From assembly GCA_947173945.1 (NCBI GenBank), contig CAMWGV010000007.1:1-64000 (forward strand): a DNA stretch of 64,000 nucleotides, in the 5' to 3' direction. The notes beneath the pieces are model-generated. The model worked only from the letters and a program-made list of their open reading frames with translations. It was not told the origin of the DNA and made no database searches. Position numbers and translations under genes: made by a program. This document shows, piece by piece, positions 49,752 to 59,547 of this stretch. This DNA is from an uncultured Lachnospiraceae bacterium (GTDB lineage: Bacteria; Bacillota; Clostridia; Lachnospirales; Lachnospiraceae). Position 1 is the stretch's first letter; every line of letters starts with the position of its first letter.

Positions 49752-50549
49752 TTACAGCTGCAAAAGCTTCTCCGCATTAATGTGGAATATTTTTTCTTTT
49801 ACATTCTCATCAAAGTCACATGACTTTATCCAATCAATAGATGCCTTTTGTCCTGACCATGGACTATCCGTGGCAAATAGAACCCTGTCAGCTCCATGAG
49901 CCATAACGATACGTTCAAACTGGGACTTATCTATATAATCCTGTATAAATGAAGTATCAAAATATACCTTTTGTCCTACGAGAAGCTCTTCTACCTCATC
50001 CCACAGCTTCCAGCCACCAAAATGAGCAAGCACAAGCTTGTCTGCCTCTGTCTCACGAATCACCTCAAGAGACATGGCAGGTGTACAATGAACCGGATCA
50101 GGAAGTCCTATGTCAACTCCTGCATGTACCTGAATAATCATACCAAGCTCTGAAGCATAGCTTACGATTCTTTTATATCGTATATCATTAAATTCAACGC
50201 CCTGATAATCAGGGTGTAACTTTATTCCTAAGAAACCTGATTCCTTTAAAAACCTTAATTGCTCTTTGTAGTCTTCACTATCCGGATGAATCCCCCCAAA
50301 AGACGTTAGCCTGTCAGGGTATTCTTCATTAATTGATGCCGCAAATCTGTTTATTCCTGAAAACTGCTTTGGTGCGGTAACAACCGGAAGTATAACGGAA
50401 CGGTCCACTCCAGCTTCCTGCATAGATGCAAGCAAACCATCTATACATCCATTTGTATTTGCTGGAACGCCTGACTTTTTTTCCAAAGATTTGACTGCTG
50501 CTTCTACCATTTTCTCAGGAAAAACATGTGTGTGAAAATCTATTATCAT
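49752..50549 (-). CDS. Metal-dependent amidohydrolase (TIM-barrel)
   Basis: MIIDFHTHVFPEKM; GIKLHPDYQG; LFATDSPWSGQKASI. Confidence 0.87.
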   Translation of the reverse strand: MIIDFHTHVFPEKMVEAAVKSLEKKSGVPANTNGCIDGLLASMQEAGVDRSVILPVVTAPKQFSGINRFAASINEEYPDRLTSFGGIHPDSEDYKEQLRFLKESGFLGIKLHPDYQGVEFNDIRYKRIVSYASELGMIIQVHAGVDIGLPDPVHCTPAMSLEVIRETEADKLVLAHFGGWKLWDEVEELLVGQKVYFDTSFIQDYIDKSQFERIVMAHGADRVLFATDSPWSGQKASIDWIKSCDFDENVKEKIFHINAEKLLQL

Positions 50550-50582
50550 TTTTCTTACACTCCTTACAGAACATTCCATTTG

Positions 50583-51158
50583 TTAGTTATTGTCTTTATA
50601 TCCAAGTAAAAATGCTTTTTTATTTATATCCACAGTCTTGGGAGGAACTGTGTTTTCGATGACCTTAAGCCATGCCTCCTCAAGGAAATCCATATGTCTT
50701 GCCGCAAGTCCCAGTACAATAACATTAAATGCTTTTACATTTCCCAGCTTTTCAGCTTCCTCCATTGCATTTATAGAGTATACGGTATGAGACTTTTCAA
50801 GCTCACCAATGATGTTGTCGGGATATTTTGATGCACCCGTTACAACAGTTATAGGATCGATACGCCAGTCATTTACAACAATAACCCCGTCTGGTTTAAG
50901 AAAATGTGCATATCTCATAGCCTCAAGTCTTTCAAATGCAATCAGCACATCTGCCTGCCCCTCCTCAACAATAGGTTCTGCAACGGTATCTCCATATCTT
51001 ACAAATGTAACAACACTTCCACCTCTCTGTGCCATACCATGAACCTCTGAAAGCTTTACATCGTAGCCTGCATCAACAGTTATTCCACCAAGTATACGGC
51101 TGGTAAGCAAAGTACCCTGTCCACCAACACCTACTATCATTATATTCTTAGTTTCCAC
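50583..51158 (-). CDS. iorB: Indolepyruvate ferredoxin oxidoreductase beta subunit
   Basis: IMIVGVGGQGTLLTSRILGG; LSEVHGMAQRGGSVVTFVRYG. Confidence 0.9.
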   Translation of the reverse strand: METKNIMIVGVGGQGTLLTSRILGGITVDAGYDVKLSEVHGMAQRGGSVVTFVRYGDTVAEPIVEEGQADVLIAFERLEAMRYAHFLKPDGVIVVNDWRIDPITVVTGASKYPDNIIGELEKSHTVYSINAMEEAEKLGNVKAFNVIVLGLAARHMDFLEEAWLKVIENTVPPKTVDINKKAFLLGYKDNN

Positions 51159-51170
51159 CGGTACTTCCTC

Positions 51171-52910
51171 CTATCTCTCACAAGTTTCAATTGCATCAAA
51201 TTTACAAAGTGATTTGCAAAGTCCACATCCATTGCACATAGTCGTATCTATCGCTATCGTTCCGTCCTCCAGCTTAGTAAGTGCAGGACATCCCGGTTTT
51301 AAGCACATTCCGCATTTTTTACATTTCTCAGGAATAGGCTTACATACATTAGGAAATACATTTCCCTTTAAAAGTACGCATGGCGACTTGGTTATAATAA
51401 CAGATACCTCATCCTTCGCAACTTCTTCCTTAACAATCTTTTCCAAAGCTTCAAGGTCAAATGCATTTACCTCAACTACATTCTTAATTCCAAGTGACTG
51501 GCACAGCTTAAATATATTTATGGCAGGAACCGTTTCTCCCTTAAGAGTCTTTCCTGTAGCTGCGTGATCCTGATGTCCTGTCATTCCTGTAGTTGAATTG
51601 TCAAGAATAATAACCGTTCCTGTTCCCTGATTGTATACCATGTTCATCAGCGAATTAATTCCGGTGTGCATAAATGTGGAATCACCAATAACTGCAACCC
51701 AGTTTTTAATGTAGTCCTTCCCCTTCGCTTTTTCCATACCGTGGAGAGTAGAGATACTCGCACCCATACAAACTGTTGTATCTATAACATTAAGCGGTGC
51801 AACAGCTCCAAGTGTGTAGCATCCGATATCACCTGCCGCATGTATTTTCAGTTTATTTAAAACAGAAAATACACTTCTGTGTGGACATCCCGGACATAAA
51901 ATAGGCGGTCTTACAGGAACATTGTCATATCCATTTGTTGCAATGTCCTCACCCTTAAGAGCCTTTCTAAGCATGTTTGCACTGTATTCGCCTTGAACGG
52001 TGAATATTTCTTTTCCCTGTGCCTTTATGCCCCATGAAAGCACCTGTTCTTCAATCACAGGCTCAAGCTCCTCAAATATATACAATTTATCAACCTTTGA
52101 GGCAAACTCTTCTATAAGTTTTTTCGGTAACGGATGAACCATTCCCAGCTTAAGAACGGATGCCTCTGGAAATACTTCCTTTACGTACTGATATGGAATA
52201 CCACTTGTGATAAAACCAATTGATGTATCACCATAGTATACCTTGTTGACCGGCATTGTACAGCCATCCTCTGCAAGTTGTTTCATGCGTTTTTCAACGT
52301 ACACATGACGCCCCTTGGCATTGCCCGGCATCATAACAAACTTAGCCGGATTTCTCTCATATGTTTTGTCCACAACCTCTACTCTGTCGTTAAGTTCAAC
52401 AGGTCCCTGAGAATGGGATAATCTTGTGGTTGTCCTAACCATAACAGGTGTATCATATTTCTCGCTCAACTCAAATGCAAATTTAGTAAACTCTTTCGCT
52501 TCCTGACTATCTGACGGCTCCAAAACAGGAACAATTGCAGCTCTTGCTACAGCCCTGCTGTCCTGTTCATTCTGGGAGCTATATAAGCCCGGATCATCAG
52601 CAGCAACTATAACCAAACCTCCGTTTACCCCACCATACGATATGGTATAGAGTGGGTCACTTGCAACATTTACACCTACATGCTTCATTGAAGCCATAGC
52701 TCGAACTCCACTTATGGATGCCCCTATAGCTACCTCCATGGCTACCTTTTCATTTGGTGACCACTCAGCATAAATCTCAGGATATTTAACAATATTTTCA
52801 CTTATCTCTGTACTTGGTGTACCCGGATATGCTGCTGAAACCTTAACGCCTGCCTCGTAAGCGCCTCTGGCAATCGCCTCATTTCCAAGCATAATCTTTT
52901 TATCTGCCAC
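51171..52910 (-). CDS. iorA: Indolepyruvate ferredoxin oxidoreductase alpha subunit
   Basis: GNEAIARGAYEAGVKVSAAYPGTPSTEI; CPGCPHRSVF; C-terminal CKKCGMCLKPGCP and CNGCGLCKSLC clusters. Confidence 0.93.
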   Translation of the reverse strand: MADKKIMLGNEAIARGAYEAGVKVSAAYPGTPSTEISENIVKYPEIYAEWSPNEKVAMEVAIGASISGVRAMASMKHVGVNVASDPLYTISYGGVNGGLVIVAADDPGLYSSQNEQDSRAVARAAIVPVLEPSDSQEAKEFTKFAFELSEKYDTPVMVRTTTRLSHSQGPVELNDRVEVVDKTYERNPAKFVMMPGNAKGRHVYVEKRMKQLAEDGCTMPVNKVYYGDTSIGFITSGIPYQYVKEVFPEASVLKLGMVHPLPKKLIEEFASKVDKLYIFEELEPVIEEQVLSWGIKAQGKEIFTVQGEYSANMLRKALKGEDIATNGYDNVPVRPPILCPGCPHRSVFSVLNKLKIHAAGDIGCYTLGAVAPLNVIDTTVCMGASISTLHGMEKAKGKDYIKNWVAVIGDSTFMHTGINSLMNMVYNQGTGTVIILDNSTTGMTGHQDHAATGKTLKGETVPAINIFKLCQSLGIKNVVEVNAFDLEALEKIVKEEVAKDEVSVIITKSPCVLLKGNVFPNVCKPIPEKCKKCGMCLKPGCPALTKLEDGTIAIDTTMCNGCGLCKSLCKFDAIETCER

Positions 52911-52942
52911 TTTATATACGTTCCTTTCTCAATCAATTGTAA

Positions 52943-53299
52943 TTATAATATGTCCTGAATGAGTGCCATAATTTTATCGTATTCAGCTGTAACCTGTGGC
53001 ATCATGGCCGCTCCTTCTTCCATTTGTTTTGCCCTGAAACATTCAACCTGCTTGCTTACAACCTCAAAAAGTCCCTGTAAGGAAAGATTTCCACATACGC
53101 CCTTTAATGTATGTGCTGCTGCAAAAGCCTTGTCAGTATCGTTCTCCTCAACAGCACTGGCCAACTGGGCATAAATTGTTTCATTGGCAAATTTTTTAAG
53201 AAATTTCTCATACATTGCCTCGTTGTTCATAAAACGCTCCATTGCACCTTCAAGGTCAACATTTGCGTCAATCAGTTTATTTTTAAATTCCTCTGTCAT
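52943..53299 (-). CDS. Hpt (histidine phosphotransfer) domain protein
   Basis: AAAHTLKGVCGNLSLQGL. Confidence 0.85.
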   Translation of the reverse strand: MTEEFKNKLIDANVDLEGAMERFMNNEAMYEKFLKKFANETIYAQLASAVEENDTDKAFAAAHTLKGVCGNLSLQGLFEVVSKQVECFRAKQMEEGAAMMPQVTAEYDKIMALIQDIL

Positions 53300-53323
53300 G
53301 TTATGTCCTCCCTAATATATTGA

Positions 53324-54394
53324 TTAATCCTTCTGACTATCTGAAAACTCTTCCATGGCTCTTCTAGCATGCTCAAAGCATTTTAGCAGCTTTGGTGAAA
53401 ATATACCACATTCACCATTCTGAATCATGTTGTATGCTGTCTCCTTATCAAATGCCTTTTTGTACACTCTCTCACATACAAGAGCATCATAAACATCAAC
53501 AATAGATACGAGCTGTGCCGAAAGAGGAATGTCATCGCCTTTTAACTTGTCAGGGTAACCCCTTCCATCATATCTTTCATGGTGATGTCTGCATATTTCA
53601 TAGGATGCTTTCACCTGTTCATCATCCTGAACCACATCCATTAGCTTTAGTATTTCACAGCCCTTTGTTGTATGGCTCATCATAATTTCTCTTTCCTCAT
53701 CAGTAAGACGTCCCGGCTTTAAAAGTATGCTGTCCGGTATTGAAATCTTACCTATATCGTGAAGTGCAGATGCTCTTACTATGACATTTATTTTTTCCTT
53801 GGTAAGCCCTGCCTCAGGATAAAGCTTCATGTACGTCTCTGCCATAATTCTTGTAAGACCCTTGACACGTTTTACATGTGCACCCGACTCTAAATCCCGG
53901 AACTCAACAATATTGCTGACGACATCCACAAGCTTCTCGTTGAAGATTTCCATCTTACGTCGCTGTTTATCAAGCCTTTCCCTCTGCTGCTGAACCTTTT
54001 TTTCAAGCCTATCTGCGTTTCTGTGGATTTCAATTATATTATTCACTCTCTGTTTTACCGTCTGTGCAACAAACGGTTTAGCGATAAGTGCTGATGCACC
54101 CAGTGAATAGCATTCAAACTCTGTCTGCTCATCATTTTTTGCCGTAATAAGTACAACCGGTATCTCAATAAGAATTTTTCTTGTATTTAATAACTTCAAA
54201 ACCTGAAATCCATTAAACACCGGCATAATCAAATCCAAAAGAATAACCGCAATATCGTCCATGTGTTCATCCAATTGTTGAATCGCTTCTTTTCCGTCCT
54301 GAGCCATAAGTATGACAAACTCATCCTCAAACATTTGCTTTAACAATTCTCTGTTTAGTTCATCGTCATCAACAATAAGAATTGATTTTCTCAT
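53324..54394 (-). CDS. Response regulator with HD-GYP-type phosphodiesterase domain
   Basis: Receiver ILLDLIMPVFNGFQVL; HDIGKISIPDSILLKPGRL; HHERYDGRGYP. Confidence 0.92.
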   Translation of the reverse strand: MRKSILIVDDDELNRELLKQMFEDEFVILMAQDGKEAIQQLDEHMDDIAVILLDLIMPVFNGFQVLKLLNTRKILIEIPVVLITAKNDEQTEFECYSLGASALIAKPFVAQTVKQRVNNIIEIHRNADRLEKKVQQQRERLDKQRRKMEIFNEKLVDVVSNIVEFRDLESGAHVKRVKGLTRIMAETYMKLYPEAGLTKEKINVIVRASALHDIGKISIPDSILLKPGRLTDEEREIMMSHTTKGCEILKLMDVVQDDEQVKASYEICRHHHERYDGRGYPDKLKGDDIPLSAQLVSIVDVYDALVCERVYKKAFDKETAYNMIQNGECGIFSPKLLKCFEHARRAMEEFSDSQKD

Positions 54395-54585
54395 ATTATA
54401 TGTCCTCCCCTGAATAAAACTGATTATGTCTCGTCAAAAAAGCACATTATACGTTACATTATATTACATTATATCAAAAAATGAAACCTTAATTTTAGAT
54501 GCCGTAGTTCAAAGCTTTGCCGTATTCATTAGAAATACTTATACCTTTAAGTGATATGCCAATTTTAGGAAAAAAAATTAAAATA

Positions 54586-54625
54586 AAAAGGCTGTTACAT
54601 AAAATATACCAATGTAACAGCCTTT
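54586..54625 (-). terminator. Terminator for flavodoxin gene
   Basis: AAAGGCTGTTACAT-aaaatatacca-ATGTAACAGCCTTT; T-tract on minus strand. Confidence 0.8.
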
Positions 54626-54634
54626 ATGTAAATT

Positions 54635-55090
54635 TTAAATTCCCAGCCACTCCCTGATTTGATCATCTGTCAAATCATTACCATTAATACTTTCGGTAAT
54701 CTCAGCTCCCACGCTACTGTTTTTTATATCTGCGGTGCTGTTTCCACATCCGCCTCCACCATTTGTAACAAAGGAATATACTTTCTTTCCGGCCAGATTA
54801 TAGGCTTCCAAAAAGGATAATATAACCATTGGGCAGGTACTGCACCAATTTGGGAAACCAAGAACAATACTATCATATTTGCTTAAGTCATCTGGTTTTT
54901 CCATAAGCTCAGGCCTTGCACCTTCGCTAACTTCTTTTCTTGCCTCCTCAATACATTCCTGATAGTCTGTGGAATACGCCTCCTTCGGCTTAATTTCAAA
55001 CAAATCTGCCTTTGCAAGTTCTGCAACTCTTTGTGCAATCTTTTTTGCATTGCCAGAATAAGAAAAATATGCCACCAACATTTCTGCCAT
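54635..55090 (-). CDS. Flavodoxin family protein
   Basis: MLVAYFSYSGNAKKIAQRVAE; IVLGFPNWCSTCPMVILSFLE. Confidence 0.88.
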   Translation of the reverse strand: MAEMLVAYFSYSGNAKKIAQRVAELAKADLFEIKPKEAYSTDYQECIEEARKEVSEGARPELMEKPDDLSKYDSIVLGFPNWCSTCPMVILSFLEAYNLAGKKVYSFVTNGGGGCGNSTADIKNSSVGAEITESINGNDLTDDQIREWLGI

Positions 55091-55113
55091 ATAACAATCC
55101 TCCTTTATAATTT

Positions 55114-55458
55114 TTATATTTTTTTCTTTTGAAGTGCCTCACGTGTCAAGCTTTCCTCCTGCCTTATCTCCCAATGAATTAAGAATGTAAGCGCTGCCCG
55201 AAGTGCAATTATTCCTGCAACAATGGCGATTTCTTTCCACTCACGCACAACTACAGTTCTTAAAATTTCACTTCCCAGCTTGAATTCCAATCCCATGGCA
55301 AATCCCTTGGCAAGATAAATTCTTGTGTCTGGTCTTCTCCCTATGCACTTATATAAGCTTACAACACACGTTATAATAATAACGCCTACTCCCACGAACT
55401 CAAATAGAAGTATTCCTATTTCAACAATATATTCTAAAAAAATATTCAAATATTCCAA
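55114..55458 (-). CDS. DUF1622 membrane protein
   Basis: RIYLAKGFAMGLEFKLGSEILRTVVVREWKE. Confidence 0.85.
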   Translation of the reverse strand: MEYLNIFLEYIVEIGILLFEFVGVGVIIITCVVSLYKCIGRRPDTRIYLAKGFAMGLEFKLGSEILRTVVVREWKEIAIVAGIIALRAALTFLIHWEIRQEESLTREALQKKKI

Positions 55459-55570
55459 GGTATGTCAATCCTTTCAGCCTGTGGTTTAGTATTGTGGAAC
55501 CACATACTATACTATTGACATTTTTTCCTCTTTTAAATCTTTGACATTCTTTTCATTTTAAAATATATAA

Positions 55571-56014
55571 TCAGCCGAAACGTCGGAATAGCTCCCCTTT
55601 AAGGTATTCATATCTCAAACGTTTTTCTTCTTTGGCAAAATGAATTTCCCTGAACTGTTCCGGATTTTCACTATAATCAAGCACTTCATCTCCAAACTGT
55701 TCGCTTGTCAGATCAAAGACCCGATCTCCCACCACATTATAGCAATGATAATTTCCTCCCGGTCTTAGCACTCCAAACACCTTTCCGCCAAAAATATCCT
55801 GTGCCAGAAACGCAGTTATGGAACACTGTCCAAGAGTCTTATTTTCACTGCTCCAATCATCTCTCATTCTTGGTGCACACGTGTTGGCACACCATATTTC
55901 TGACAATGCATCATATAAATCTATCGGTGTTTTAATTTTATTGTAAGTTTCATTTACCGCTGGCACATCCGCCTGCTCCCATCCGTAAAAATTATACTTT
56001 TTCATTTCTGACAT
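55571..56014 (-). CDS. YunG-like conserved hypothetical protein
   Basis: GQCSITAFLAQDIFGGKVFGVLRPGGNYHCYNVVGDRVFDLTSEQF. Confidence 0.6.
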   Translation of the reverse strand: MSEMKKYNFYGWEQADVPAVNETYNKIKTPIDLYDALSEIWCANTCAPRMRDDWSSENKTLGQCSITAFLAQDIFGGKVFGVLRPGGNYHCYNVVGDRVFDLTSEQFGDEVLDYSENPEQFREIHFAKEEKRLRYEYLKGELFRRFG

Positions 56015-56066
56015 ACGATTTCCCTTATCTTTACAAATTTAAAATTGCTTATCCTCAATTAATTGG

Positions 56067-57923
56067 CTACATGTTTAACCCATATTTCTCAAGCAGTCCA
56101 TCTATCTGTTTCTGATATTCAACGTCATATGAGCTAAGCAGTCTGCTTCTGACAAATTGTTTGTTATATTGTTTGTTATATTCCTCAAAAAGTCTGTCAA
56201 GGGTTTCTATCGCTGCATCAAAATCAATATGAATATCCTTTTCGTCATTGTCGACGTTTATTTTAATATCAGGAATATAAACACGTAAATTTCTTGCACC
56301 TTTGTCAGTGATATTTTCCTCATCAATACCCTTCATGTCTGCCTCAATCGATACAACCCTGTCGTCGTCAATACCAAATGCATCAAACATTTCTTTAATT
56401 CCAAAAACAAGATTTCCATTTATAATTGTGGCAACCGTATCAAAATCAGAAAATGTTTCAAATGCCTCACTTATATCGTCTTGCTGTAAAAATTTACGAC
56501 CTTTCGAAACAATATAAAAATCTGCATAGCTTCCCACTTTAATTTCTCCAACTTTATTGGCATCGATAGCACTTGCAGGGATACTGGTTATCATGTCCAG
56601 GAAAATACTATTTATATTGTCCGGAAAAGGCTTATGGTAAAACCTTCCCATAGCAAGCTTTTGTGCAAATTTTGCCTCGTCCCATACATGCTTTGAGCCA
56701 CTAGGTGCCCAGTCAGAGCCTATACAGACAAAATCGGTTCTTAATCCGCTTAAAAGAAATCTTGGCGTGTCATCATACAAAAGCAGGTTCGATACAGGCG
56801 ACCACACAAGCCTTATTTCACAGCTATTGATAAATCTGATATTCTTTTCGTCATCCAAATCAATTCCACAGCAATGTATCAGAGTGAGCTTTGACGCTGC
56901 AACCTTATTTTTATAGTCGTCAATTTCCATTATTTTATCTCTGAAATATTCAAACTCTTTCTTTGAATAAGCATCAACACCCTTTTGTGCACCTACTTCA
57001 AACTTCACATTTCCTGATCTGCCCTCTGCAAGATGAATGATGTATCCGCCTGCATTTCTTGCTATTTCTCCAATACCTTTATATTTTAAATAATCCAGAT
57101 ATTCTTGAAAATAACTTTTTTGTGCCCCATTGGCACCAATCTCAATAACCTGCCAGTCATTCGTATCAATAGGAGGATAAAAGGATTTTTTCACTTCCTC
57201 ATTTTGTAACTGATTTTCTTTTTGATGTTCTGCTTTTAATACAGTATCAGGCTTAAAGAAATCTATTACACTGTTTATTTTCTGTGTCTCCTGCAACCCC
57301 AAATCTGACGAAACCCCTGTACTCCTAAGCAGGATATGACCGCCTTTACGATTAATTTTTTGCTGTGTCTCGGAATTATCGGAAAAATAACTTATTTCCG
57401 TAGGCTCCTGCAAAGTTGTTGTGCCACCCGCAATTGCCTGAAGCTCTGAAAAAAACTGGATTACGGCATAAGGATCCTCATTATATGATCCCTCCTTCTT
57501 GCTTTGCACAGAATATTTTTTCCAATTATTAAATATAAATTGATACAATCCCTTTACTTCATCTAAATACTCTGTACAGTTACGCCACTCGTGCCTGTTG
57601 TCCCAAGGCTCCTGAATCGGACGTTTCCATATTGGCATCATATTATAGTCGATATGGTTATGTATATCAACCAAGCCAGGGAAAATATGACATGGTTCTC
57701 CATCGTTGTCCAGCCGAATAATAAACAGATTTTCATACTTTATATTCAGCTCACGGATATGTTCGACTATGTCACCATCTTCCCTCAACCTCCTAACCTC
57801 AATAATAATACCATCCTTAAATACAATCGATGCATGTACCTGTTCATACTCATGAATAAATTTCCTTAATGTACAGATACCTCCAACCAATGCAGTCAGT
57901 CTTGAATTACCTTTTAACATCAT
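56067..57923 (-). CDS. Amidohydrolase-superfamily protein
   Basis: FPGLVDIHNHIDYN; LTLIHCCGIDLDDEKN; CIGSDWAPSGSKHVWDE. Confidence 0.83.
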   Translation of the reverse strand: MMLKGNSRLTALVGGICTLRKFIHEYEQVHASIVFKDGIIIEVRRLREDGDIVEHIRELNIKYENLFIIRLDNDGEPCHIFPGLVDIHNHIDYNMMPIWKRPIQEPWDNRHEWRNCTEYLDEVKGLYQFIFNNWKKYSVQSKKEGSYNEDPYAVIQFFSELQAIAGGTTTLQEPTEISYFSDNSETQQKINRKGGHILLRSTGVSSDLGLQETQKINSVIDFFKPDTVLKAEHQKENQLQNEEVKKSFYPPIDTNDWQVIEIGANGAQKSYFQEYLDYLKYKGIGEIARNAGGYIIHLAEGRSGNVKFEVGAQKGVDAYSKKEFEYFRDKIMEIDDYKNKVAASKLTLIHCCGIDLDDEKNIRFINSCEIRLVWSPVSNLLLYDDTPRFLLSGLRTDFVCIGSDWAPSGSKHVWDEAKFAQKLAMGRFYHKPFPDNINSIFLDMITSIPASAIDANKVGEIKVGSYADFYIVSKGRKFLQQDDISEAFETFSDFDTVATIINGNLVFGIKEMFDAFGIDDDRVVSIEADMKGIDEENITDKGARNLRVYIPDIKINVDNDEKDIHIDFDAAIETLDRLFEEYNKQYNKQFVRSRLLSSYDVEYQKQIDGLLEKYGLNM

Positions 57924-58011
57924 AAATAAACGCTCCCCCTTCTTAAGTATAATTCAAATTTTTCCCAAGATTACTATCATCTTTTTTATAATTATCATGG
58001 TACTTTCATAT

Positions 58012-58365
58012 CTATTTTTTAGAGTATCTGTTTTGATACCCTTCATGCTCAAATATCATATCATCACCATCGAATGATACATCAAAAGAATGTGAACCCC
58101 CATCATCACTTTTAAATTCAATCTTCTTTCCGTCATATTTATATGTGCCTGACGAATTTGAATTAACCGGAAAATCACCAGTCGTATACACCTGCTCCGT
58201 ATATGTTCCATCCGACTTTATTGTATATATTGTAGTCATATCACCACTGACCTTTTGCCATGTATTACATATCTTTGCCAGCTGTTCCGGACTTACCTCA
58301 TCCTTCCTTGCACCACATCCACACAACAAACACATGCATAATACAAACAAATATAATTTTTTCAT
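58012..58365 (-). CDS. Small lipoprotein, lipocalin-like
   Basis: MKKLYLFVLCMCLLCGCGAR lipobox; WQKVSGDMTTIYTIKSDGTYTE. Confidence 0.65.
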   Translation of the reverse strand: MKKLYLFVLCMCLLCGCGARKDEVSPEQLAKICNTWQKVSGDMTTIYTIKSDGTYTEQVYTTGDFPVNSNSSGTYKYDGKKIEFKSDDGGSHSFDVSFDGDDMIFEHEGYQNRYSKK

Positions 58366-58395
58366 CACTTTACCTCCCAATGTCACTATGAACCT

Positions 58396-58785
58396 TTAAT
58401 CCATCTCAATTCCTTCATACAGCTTCATTGTCTCACGATTGCGGTATTCATGCTTCTCATAATAACCAATCAGACCTTGTTCTGCATTTCTTAATGCCAC
58501 CATATACACGTCTTTATTTTCTTTTTCGTTGAAGAACGTGTACACAATATTATTATCTTTTGATTTTTGAAACCACTCTATGACTTTTTTAATACGCACC
58601 TGTGATTCAGCATTATGGCACTCCATGAGATTCCTGCCTAAAAGAGAACTGCCTCCCCATTTTGCATATCTTTCACATGCCGCAGGATTCATGTATATAA
58701 TAGAATGCTCCAAATTGCATACTACCACTGCAGCCATATCCATATCTATAATACTTTTAAAATACTCATTTAACTCAGCCATCAT
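58396..58785 (-). CDS. PAS-domain protein
   Basis: AAVVVCNLEHSIIYMNPAACERYAKWGGSSLLGRNL. Confidence 0.8.
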   Translation of the reverse strand: MMAELNEYFKSIIDMDMAAVVVCNLEHSIIYMNPAACERYAKWGGSSLLGRNLMECHNAESQVRIKKVIEWFQKSKDNNIVYTFFNEKENKDVYMVALRNAEQGLIGYYEKHEYRNRETMKLYEGIEMD

Positions 58786-59082
58786 TGCCTCCTTGTGAAA
58801 CCATTTCGTTCCACTTTATATATTATAAGTAATTGACTGGAAATGCAAGTAATTAAATATATTTTACACTCCATATCTCTACAACAGCCAATTAAGTCTG
58901 AATGAACGCATCAGAAAAAATATAGAGTGCCTGCATGTACAACAAACACTCTCTTAAAACATCCTCACTAATATATGGATAAGCATATCCAAAATACTGC
59001 TTGTTCGCAAAAGCGGATGAAGCTGCATTCGCTTCCCCTCCGTCTGAAGGCTGTGGACCATTATTCTTGGACCTGAATATAT

Positions 59083-59463
59083 CTACTCATTAACAACTGC
59101 CTTAACAGCTAAATCCAAGCCTTCAAACACTTTTATCGCCTCTTTGAACTGATTTGCCATTTTATTATCATCCCCTGAAAAAATGGCTTCACTTAATGAG
59201 CCAATTGTCTTGTTAAAGCTGTCCTTATCAACTCTTGTTTTACCGTCATTTAAAACTTCCATTGTGGAATTTACAATTTGAATTTCCCAATTCAAAGAGT
59301 CAATAACCGTCTTCAAAAGCTTGTCTGTATCCTCTAATCGGTTACCTGACAATTCATTTACAAGTGATTTCATGTTACCGACTAACTTGCTATTGAATTC
59401 CTCCAATACCTTTAAAGCCTCTACCTGCTCGTCTCTGCTGTTTTCCATAACTTCATCCTCCAT
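59083..59463 (-). CDS. Hypothetical protein, helical
   Basis: 126 aa ORF with plausible start; no recognised family. Confidence 0.5.
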   Translation of the reverse strand: MEDEVMENSRDEQVEALKVLEEFNSKLVGNMKSLVNELSGNRLEDTDKLLKTVIDSLNWEIQIVNSTMEVLNDGKTRVDKDSFNKTIGSLSEAIFSGDDNKMANQFKEAIKVFEGLDLAVKAVVNE

Positions 59464-59480
59464 TATTTTAAATTTTCATT

Positions 59481-59544
59481 GATGCGGTATCGCACTAACA
59501 ATATTTACATCTTATCCCAATATTCTTAGTACGACAACCTCATC
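59481..59544. repeat. Palindromic repeat related to the 49.6 kb arms, without inserted core module
   Basis: GATGcGGTaTCGCACTAAcAATATT ... AATATTCTTAGTACGACAACCTCATC. Confidence 0.75.
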
Positions 59545-59547
59545 AAA

